Part shown: one piece after another, positions 58,795 to 64,000 of the stretch
Numbering within the stretch: the first letter of the stretch is position 1
Layout of the letters: every line of letters starts with the position of its first letter
Assembly (NCBI RefSeq): GCF_030269605.1
Contig: NZ_BSTQ01000005.1
Span: forward strand, 338,192 to 402,191
From: Lentzea sp. NBRC 105346
Lineage (GTDB): Bacteria > Actinomycetota > Actinomycetes > Mycobacteriales > Pseudonocardiaceae
DNA: 64,000 bases
Reading direction: 5' to 3'
Notes under the pieces: model-generated
Databases searched by the model: none
Seen by the model: the letters and a program-made list of their open reading frames with translations, nothing else
Told to the model about the DNA's origin: nothing
Program-made: the position numbers and the translations under genes

Positions 58795-59058
58795 TCAGGC
58801 CCCCGGAGGCACGTACTGGAGCACGCCCTGCATGAGCTGCCGCTGGGCCATGCGGCCGAGGAGGAGGTAGCAGGCCGCTTCCTCATCCGCCAGCGTGACC
58901 TCGTCGAAGCGCGTGCCGCGTTCGCTCCAGAACACCTTCCACGAGCCGTCCTCCTCGAGGAGGCACCAGCGGTTGTCGGCTTCCCCTCCGATGGTGAACG
59001 ACTGGGCGGGCACGCCCATCCGCTCGAGGAAGATGCCGACGGTGTCAATCGTGATCAT
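58795..59058 (-). CDS. probable immunity protein for the TNT toxin
   Basis: 87 residues: MITIDTVGIFLERMGVPAQS, a beta-rich middle (RWCLLEEDGSWKVFWSERG) and helical ADEEAACYLLLGRMAQRQLM. It begins ten bases after the TNT toxin stop, where immunity genes sit. It is much shorter than mycobacterial IFT, so identity rests on position and general shape. Confidence 0.55.
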   Translation of the reverse strand: MITIDTVGIFLERMGVPAQSFTIGGEADNRWCLLEEDGSWKVFWSERGTRFDEVTLADEEAACYLLLGRMAQRQLMQGVLQYVPPGA

Positions 59059-59067
59059 TCAACTCAC

Positions 59068-61041
59068 CTAGATCTCACGCAGGTAACCGGCGAGCACGAG
59101 ATCGGCGACCGCGTGCTGGGACAGGAACTGAATACCACCACCGGGTTGGCCCATCGCGGGTGCGATCTCGCCCATCCACACGGGGATGGGCTTCTCGACC
59201 ACATAGCGGTGGTAACCGTCGTCCAGGTTGGTCGGCGGCAGGCCGCGCTCGGGGAAGCTCGTGTCGGGCGGCGAGAGGAAGCGGCCGCCCGCGGGACCGA
59301 AGCGGTCGATGGTCGAACCCGGCTCCAGCACGACCGGGCGCCGCGCCTCGGGACTCGCGAAGCCCTCCGGATGCTTCACCGGGTCCGGCCAGTTGTAGTT
59401 CGGCGTGCCGTCGGGGTTCGTGCTCTTGACGTACTCGTGCTTCCAGGCGTCCTCGCCCTTGCCGCCGTGCCGGTCGTAGTCGTCCGGAACGATGCGCTTC
59501 ACATCAGGGTGATCCGCGGGAAGACCGGGCTTGTCGACCAGAGCCTGCCGGTTCGGGTCCGCCTGCGCGAGGGCGATGTCCCTGTTGTTGACCAGGCCCG
59601 CCTCGGGGTGCTGGATGTTGCGCAACGCCACCGGTTTGCCGTCGGCGTCCCGGTGCTGGATACCGCCGGCGTCCGCGTCGTGGTACTTCACGCCGGGCAC
59701 GTCGTCGTGCACCTTGGGCGCGGGCGGTGCGGCGTGATCGTCGAGCGAGCCCGACATGCGGGTGTTCGAGTCGGTGTCGTGATGCGCGGGCGTCGAGTCC
59801 ACATGCGCCGGTGCGGGCGTGTGCGCGGGCGCCGGGTGCGCCGGAGCCGCGGGCGCCGCCGACGAAGCAGTGGTCGTGTCGCGGGGCGGCGTGTGCTGCG
59901 GCGCCGGAGGAGCGGGCGGAGGGACGTGGTGCGTCGGCGGAGCAGGCGGAGGCGTGTGGTGCGTCGGCGGAGCGGGCGGAGGCGTGTGGTGAGCAGGCGG
60001 CGCGGGCGGGGTCGCGGTCGATGCGTGCGTGGTGTCACCGCCGCCGTGCGTCGGAGGCGTCGTGTGCGCTGGCCCGCCAGGCGAAGGCGTGTGACCGGAC
60101 GGCGTGGTGTCTCCGCCGCCGTGCGTCGTGGGTGGCGTCGACACCGCGGGACCGGACTGCGGGTGCGTCGACGAGGACGGAGCACCACCGGGGTCGCCGT
60201 GCGGCTTCTCCGCGTGGCGGACGTTGTGGCCGATGTCGCGGCCCCGGTCGCGGATCTCGGTCGCACTGTCCTTGATGGACCCGGCGTCGTCCTTGATGTC
60301 GTTGACCGAGTTGCGGACGTCGCGGACGCCCTCGGCGACCTCCTGCGTCGCGTTCATCGCGTCGGCGAGGCTGTCGGCGTCCTTCAGCTTGCCCAGTGCC
60401 GAGGCGATGCGGCCGACGGCGTCGAAGAGCGCCTTCACATCGGTGATCAATTTCTTGACCGTCTCGATGATGTCCATGATCCGCCGGTAGATCTGGTAGG
60501 CGTTCCAGACCATCTCGGCGGCCTTCACCCAGCCCGCGACCGGGATCCACACGGTGGCGGCGGCCTGGATGAGCTTGTTGACCAGGTAGTCGAGCAACTT
60601 GGCGGCCTGGCGGCCCAGGGCCTCCGCGCCCTCGGCGACGGTGTCGAAGCCCTTCGCGATCAGCTGGGCGACACCCATCTCCGCGAACAGGCCGGCCTTC
60701 CAGCCCAGCGCGATGTAGCGCTCGTGCGCCTTGGCGGCGTCGCCGTCCCAGCTGTCGCGCAGCTTCCCGACCGCGTCGGTCAGGTTGTACGACATGTCGT
60801 TCATGGCGTTGCCGACGTTGCGCCACGCGTCGCCGTCCGCGCGGATCTTCGACCAGTCGCCGGTGATCGGGGTGATGATCGTTTCGACCAGTGACTCGCC
60901 GGTCACCTGCTCGAAGATCCAGTTGACCGACTGGACGCCCCAGCCGCAGTTGTCGAGCACGTCGTTGAGGGACGCCTTGTCGATCTCCGGCGCCTGCAGG
61001 CTGTCGCTGATGGGACGCGGGTCCGCGTACGCCGTGGTCAT
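59068..61041 (-). CDS. ESX-type polymorphic toxin with C-terminal TNT (NAD-glycohydrolase) domain
   Basis: 657 residues. The N-terminal ~300 residues are helical and WXG-like (VNWIFEQVTGESLVE, LRDSWDGDAAKAHERY). Then comes a Pro/His/Thr linker of about 130 residues with near-identical decapeptides (TPPPAPPTHH). The C-terminal ~110 residues are a TNT domain: GSTIDRFGPAGGRFLSPP, YHRYVVEKPIPVW, APAMGQPGGGIQF with the conserved Arg/Gln-Pro-Gly region. TNT domains hydrolyse NAD+ and kill target cells (CpnT precedent). Coupled by ATGA to the WXG100-like gene and followed by the immunity candidate. Confidence 0.88.
   Translation of the reverse strand: MTTAYADPRPISDSLQAPEIDKASLNDVLDNCGWGVQSVNWIFEQVTGESLVETIITPITGDWSKIRADGDAWRNVGNAMNDMSYNLTDAVGKLRDSWDGDAAKAHERYIALGWKAGLFAEMGVAQLIAKGFDTVAEGAEALGRQAAKLLDYLVNKLIQAAATVWIPVAGWVKAAEMVWNAYQIYRRIMDIIETVKKLITDVKALFDAVGRIASALGKLKDADSLADAMNATQEVAEGVRDVRNSVNDIKDDAGSIKDSATEIRDRGRDIGHNVRHAEKPHGDPGGAPSSSTHPQSGPAVSTPPTTHGGGDTTPSGHTPSPGGPAHTTPPTHGGGDTTHASTATPPAPPAHHTPPPAPPTHHTPPPAPPTHHVPPPAPPAPQHTPPRDTTTASSAAPAAPAHPAPAHTPAPAHVDSTPAHHDTDSNTRMSGSLDDHAAPPAPKVHDDVPGVKYHDADAGGIQHRDADGKPVALRNIQHPEAGLVNNRDIALAQADPNRQALVDKPGLPADHPDVKRIVPDDYDRHGGKGEDAWKHEYVKSTNPDGTPNYNWPDPVKHPEGFASPEARRPVVLEPGSTIDRFGPAGGRFLSPPDTSFPERGLPPTNLDDGYHRYVVEKPIPVWMGEIAPAMGQPGGGIQFLSQHAVADLVLAGYLREI
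59926..59985 (-). repeat. two 30-bp tandem units in the toxin linker
   Basis: Units 59926-59955 and 59956-59985 differ at one base; a degraded third follows. Each codes a TPPPAPPTHH-type decapeptide. In-frame slippage would change linker length only. Confidence 0.8.
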
Positions 61042-61340
61042 CGCAGGATCCCGTCGAACATCTTGACGTGCGCCTGCTCGACCTTCTCGTAGTCCGCGGC
61101 GGTGGCGTCGATGGCGGACGCGGCACCCTCCAACTTGGACTTGCCGAAGTCGAGGGTCTCGTCGAACAGCGCCCGCACCAGGTCGACGCCCGGCTGCAGC
61201 AGCGTCAGCAGACCGGTGAAGCCGCTCTTGTCACACGCCGTGTCGTGCACGTACTTCCGGATGTTGTCGAACTCGGCCGCCTCCGTGCGCAGGTACTCGG
61301 CGTACCCGCGCAGCTCGGCCGGGTCGGTGAACAAGGACAC
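61038..61340 (-). CDS. WXG100/ESX-secretion-associated-like protein
   Basis: 100-residue all-helical protein, two helices around a turn (AELRGYAEYLRTEAAEFDNI ... KLEGAASAIDATAADYEKVE). It lacks a clear WxG, more like EspC/DUF2580-type partners. First gene of the toxin operon and probable secretion partner of the TNT protein. Confidence 0.65.
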   Translation of the reverse strand: MSLFTDPAELRGYAEYLRTEAAEFDNIRKYVHDTACDKSGFTGLLTLLQPGVDLVRALFDETLDFGKSKLEGAASAIDATAADYEKVEQAHVKMFDGILR

Positions 61341-61410
61341 GGCGCGTCCCCCCTCGGTTGTGCTGCTCGATTCTTCGCTGTGACGCGGGGGGCCACTTTA
61401 CGGTTCCGGC

Positions 61411-62499
61411 TCACCACTTTCCTTGCTTATGGAAATCCTCGAGGCGGGCAAAACACCCGGAGAGATCCATTTCCTGCGCCGCGACCCACTCGTCGCTGTA
61501 ATACGTGTGCGCGTACCGCTCGCCGCCGTCGCACAACAACGTCACGACGGAGCCACGGGACCGCGACGTCCGCATCTCGGCGATGATCTGGAACGCGCCC
61601 CACAGGTTCGTCCCGGTCGACCCGCCGACGCGCCGGCCGAGCAGCGACTCGACGTACCGGATCGTCGCGATGGACGCCGCGTCCGGCACCTTGATCATCC
61701 GGTCGATGGTCTGACCGACGAACGACGGTTCGACGCGCGGGCGGCCGATGCCCTCGATGCGCGAGCCGCGCGTGCCGACGAGCGACGGGTCGCCCTCGCA
61801 CCACGCGTCGTAGAAGACCGAGAACTCCGGGTCCACCACGGCCAGCCGCGTGTGCAGCTTGCGGTAGTGGATGTAGCGGCCGATGGTCGCGGAGGTGCCG
61901 CCGGTGCCCGCGCCGACGACGACCCAGTCCGGTTCGGGCGACGCCTCCAGTTTCATCTGGTCGAAAATGGACTCGGCGATGTTGTTGTTGCCACGCCAGT
62001 CCGTCGCGCGCTCGGCGTGCGTGAACTGGTCCATGAAGTGCCCGCCCAGCTCGGCCGCCAGCCGCCGGGATTCGTCGTAGATCGCGGACGGCTCGTCGAC
62101 GAAGTGACATCGCCCGCCCTGACGTTCGATCAGCGCGACCTTCTCGGCCGACGTCGATCGGGGCATCACCGCGATGAACGGCAGCCCGAGCAGCCGCGCG
62201 AAGTACGCCTCGGACACCGCCGTCGACCCGGACGACGCCTCGATCACCGGCGTCCCGCCCGCGATCCAGCCGTTGCAGATCGCATAGAGGAACAACGACC
62301 GCGCCAGCCGATGCTTCAGCGAGCCCGTCGGGTGCGTGGACTCGTCCTTCAGATATAGGTCGATGCCCCATTCCGGCGGCAGCGGGTAGCGCAGCAGATG
62401 GGTGTCGGCGCTGCGGTTGGCGTCGGCCTCGATGATCTTGACGGCCTCGCACACCCAGTGCCGTGTTCTGCTGCAACTGCGGTCCACCGAAGTACTCAC
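61411..62499 (-). CDS. cds1: PLP-dependent cysteine synthase family protein, Cds1-like
   Basis: 362 residues. PLP lysine in TGSLKHRLA (about 57-65), [15 protein letters not shown], the phosphate-binding [12 protein letters not shown], and [15 protein letters not shown], which closely match mycobacterial Rv3684/Cds1, an L-cysteine desulfhydrase. GTG start at 62499; TATGGT six bases upstream suggests leaderless mRNA. It would release H2S, pyruvate and ammonia from cysteine, a redox/respiration link. Confidence 0.88.
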   Translation of the reverse strand: MSTSVDRSCSRTRHWVCEAVKIIEADANRSADTHLLRYPLPPEWGIDLYLKDESTHPTGSLKHRLARSLFLYAICNGWIAGGTPVIEASSGSTAVSEAYFARLLGLPFIAVMPRSTSAEKVALIERQGGRCHFVDEPSAIYDESRRLAAELGGHFMDQFTHAERATDWRGNNNIAESIFDQMKLEASPEPDWVVVGAGTGGTSATIGRYIHYRKLHTRLAVVDPEFSVFYDAWCEGDPSLVGTRGSRIEGIGRPRVEPSFVGQTIDRMIKVPDAASIATIRYVESLLGRRVGGSTGTNLWGAFQIIAEMRTSRSRGSVVTLLCDGGERYAHTYYSDEWVAAQEMDLSGCFARLEDFHKQGKW

Positions 62500-62505
62500 G
62501 CGGGC

Positions 62506-62511
62506 ACCATA
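62506..62511 (-). promoter_or_regulatory. -10 box for leaderless cds1
   Basis: TATGGT on the minus strand, six bases from the GTG at 62499. The divergent gene's GTG is at 62517, so both start codons lie within 18 bases. Confidence 0.45.
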
Positions 62512-62516
62512 ACTCC

Positions 62517-63464
62517 GTGGAGAATTTTCTCGGCTCACTGCTCGCGGGCGCGGTCGGTGACGCGCTCGGGTTCCCCGTGGAGTTCAGCCGGATCGGTGAC
62601 ATCCGGCGCAAGTACGGACCCAGCGGCATCACCGGCCTCGCCGACAACCCCGACGGTCTCGGCGCGATCACCGACGACACCCAGATGACGCTCTTCACCC
62701 TCGAGGGCCTGATCATCGCGCGCCGCCACGGAATCGATCCCATGTTGACGGTTCGCGCCGCCTACGGGCGCTGGCTGCAGACGCAGCAGGGACCGGAGAC
62801 CGCGCACGACGGCTGGCTGATCGACGTGCCGGGGCTGCACTCGCTGCGCGCGCCGGGCAACACCTGCCTCACCGCGTTGCGCAAGAACGACGCGAACAAC
62901 AACTCCAAGGGCTGCGGCGGTGTGATGCGCGTCGCACCCTGCGCGCTCTGGTCGGACGACCCGAACGAGATCTTCAACCTGGCCGCGGGCTGCGCGCGGC
63001 TCACCCACGGCCATCCGAGCGGCTACCTGTCGGCCGGCGTGCTCGCGGTGATCGTGCACGAGGTGCTCCGCGAACAGGCACTGGACCAGGCGATCAAGAC
63101 CGCGCGCTCGATCCTCGTCGGCCACCAGGGCCACGAGGAACAGACCGAACTGCTGGACAAGCTCCCCGGACTCGGCCGGCCGACACCGGAGCTCATCGAG
63201 TCCGAACTGGGCGGCGGCTGGGTCGGCGAGGAGGCGCTGGCGATCGGGCTGCTGTGCGCGTTGCGCGGCGACAACCTCGCGGACGCGCTGCTGCTCTCGG
63301 TCAACCACTCCGGCGACAGCGACTCGACCGGGTCGATCTGCGGCAACATCGTCGGAGCGCGGGACGGCGAAGGCTCGATTCCGTCACATTGGCTCGAACC
63401 GCTGGAGCTGCGGGACGTCATCGAGCGGCTCGGTAAAGAAGGACTTGAGGTTCTCCGGGGTTAA
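62517..63464 (+). CDS. ADP-ribosylglycohydrolase family protein
   Basis: 315 residues. [16 protein letters not shown] at the start, the Mg-binding [13 protein letters not shown] (about 50-62), [14 protein letters not shown], and the C-terminal metal motif [20 protein letters not shown]. Removes ADP-ribose from protein side chains or related substrates. GTG at 62517 is chosen because upstream codons lie over the divergent cds1 start. The end overlaps the DUF4229 gene by four bases. Confidence 0.9.
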   Translation: MENFLGSLLAGAVGDALGFPVEFSRIGDIRRKYGPSGITGLADNPDGLGAITDDTQMTLFTLEGLIIARRHGIDPMLTVRAAYGRWLQTQQGPETAHDGWLIDVPGLHSLRAPGNTCLTALRKNDANNNSKGCGGVMRVAPCALWSDDPNEIFNLAAGCARLTHGHPSGYLSAGVLAVIVHEVLREQALDQAIKTARSILVGHQGHEEQTELLDKLPGLGRPTPELIESELGGGWVGEEALAIGLLCALRGDNLADALLLSVNHSGDSDSTGSICGNIVGARDGEGSIPSHWLEPLELRDVIERLGKEGLEVLRG

Positions 63465-63709
63465 CCGAGGGAGTCGCCGCGCAGCTGGGCGCGCAGCTGG
63501 GCGCGCTCGGCCGCGCGCTCGGCCAGGCCCTGCGCGACCCGCATGCGCAGCCCGCGGAACAGGAACAACGACGCGGGCAGCGCGACGACGACACCCACCG
63601 CCAGTGCGACCAGCAGCGGCACCTTAGCCACCAGCAGACCACCGGTGACCAGGGCGATCAGGCCAACGCGGGCGAGGATGTAGAGCGTCACATCACGGGC
63701 TACGTGCAC
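63461..63709 (-). CDS. DUF4229 membrane protein
   Basis: 82 residues with two transmembrane helices (LYILARVGLIALVTGGLLVA and LLVALAVGVVVALPASLFLF) and a basic, Arg/Ala/Gln-rich tail (LAERAAERAQLRAQLRG). Matches DUF4229, often near menaquinone genes in actinobacteria (recollection). Function unknown. Convergent with the ADP-ribosylglycohydrolase gene. Confidence 0.75.
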   Translation of the reverse strand: MHVARDVTLYILARVGLIALVTGGLLVAKVPLLVALAVGVVVALPASLFLFRGLRMRVAQGLAERAAERAQLRAQLRGDSLG

Positions 63710-63713
63710 CCGT

Positions 63714-64000
63714 TCAGGTTATCTCGCCCGTGTTCGGCCGTCCCTCGAAGCGGGTGGAGAGCACAACCGTGGTGCGGGTGCGCGCGACACCGGGGATGCG
63801 GCGCAGCCGGCCGAGCGCCCGCTCCAGGTCGTCGACGGTCGCCACGCGCACCTTGACGATGAACGACTCGTCGCCCGCGACGCGGTAGCAGGACTCGACC
63901 TCCACGAGCTCCGCCAGGGCGTCTGCCAGCTCGTTGTCGTCCGCGGTGTCGGTCGGGTGGATGCCGATCAGCGCGGTGACACCCAGCCCGACGGCACTCG
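63714..64000 (-). CDS. Lrp/AsnC-family regulator, C-terminal part only
   Basis: The gene runs off the window; 95 codons are visible. They form the RAM/AsnC ligand domain: GVTALIGIHP, ELADALAELVEVESCYRVAGDESFIVKV, and the closing strand RTRTTVVLSTRFEG. The helix-turn-helix lies outside. Ends four bases from the DUF4229 start, so the two are probably co-transcribed. Confidence 0.85.
   Translation of the reverse strand, partial: SAVGLGVTALIGIHPTDTADDNELADALAELVEVESCYRVAGDESFIVKVRVATVDDLERALGRLRRIPGVARTRTTVVLSTRFEGRPNTGEIT

Noticed and set aside
59880..60060. Tandem repeats as a CRISPR array
   Set aside because: Units are 30 bp, adjacent without spacers, and encode the Pro/His linker of the TNT toxin.

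Overview
The window is high-GC actinobacterial DNA, most likely from the family Pseudonocardiaceae (Lentzea/Saccharothrix-like). Reasons: a dispersed menaquinone locus arranged as in actinobacteria, frequent GTG starts, several leaderless genes with a TANNNT -10 box 6-8 nt before the start codon, an ESX-type secreted TNT toxin locus, and DUF5753/DUF6879 regulatory genes. No rRNA genes or CRISPR arrays were seen; one intact tRNA gene (tRNA-Leu, GAG) is present.

1-18.3 kb is chromosomal backbone. It carries the menaquinone genes menJ-like reductase, menG, menF, menD, menB, menE and menA (menC and menH are not here), two overlapping GT4 glycosyltransferases, an inositol-phosphatase-family gene, and a complete paaABCDE operon for phenylacetyl-CoA epoxidase embedded among them. 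An M1 aminopeptidase, a secreted SH3b-like protein and small membrane proteins fill the gaps. The region ends at tRNA-Leu.

18.3 to about 47-49 kb is a mobile island of clearly lower and uneven GC. Its left edge abuts tRNA-Leu: a large serine recombinase gene runs antisense into the tRNA. Next come a tyrosine integrase whose 3' end covers a stranded tRNA 3' fragment plus terminator, an excisionase, and an ImmR/ImmA (XRE repressor/metalloprotease) switch with paired operators. A translationally coupled transfer operon follows (56-aa protein, type IV coupling ATPase, 46-aa micro-ORF, replication-relaxation protein, DUF2637 protein), then a run of seven tiny overlapping genes. Cargo is (i) an eight-gene operon centred on a radical SAM enzyme, a DEDD exonuclease, an aldo/keto reductase and a dTMP kinase; (ii) a 1505-residue nuclease-STAND ATPase, a candidate one-gene anti-phage system; (iii) an XRE-DUF5753/DUF6879 regulatory set; (iv) a CHAP-FG-GAP secreted protein and an AT-rich membrane protein gene; (v) a DUF3846 protein and an orphan DNA methyltransferase. 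The right attachment site was not found.

About 49.5-57.7 kb returns to high GC: an aminoglycoside-phosphotransferase-like kinase, a subtilisin with a P domain, and a small biosynthetic locus (LCMT-type methyltransferase, acyl-ligase/carrier/thioesterase megaenzyme, medium-chain oxidoreductase) in which the first two genes show apparent single-base frameshifts. A small secreted peptide gene follows.

57.7-61.4 kb is a six-gene ESX-type toxin operon (WXG100-like protein, TNT NAD-glycohydrolase toxin, probable immunity protein, three uncharacterised proteins). 61.4-64 kb is backbone again: a Cds1-type PLP enzyme divergent from an ADP-ribosylglycohydrolase, a DUF4229 protein and a Lrp/AsnC regulator cut by the window end.
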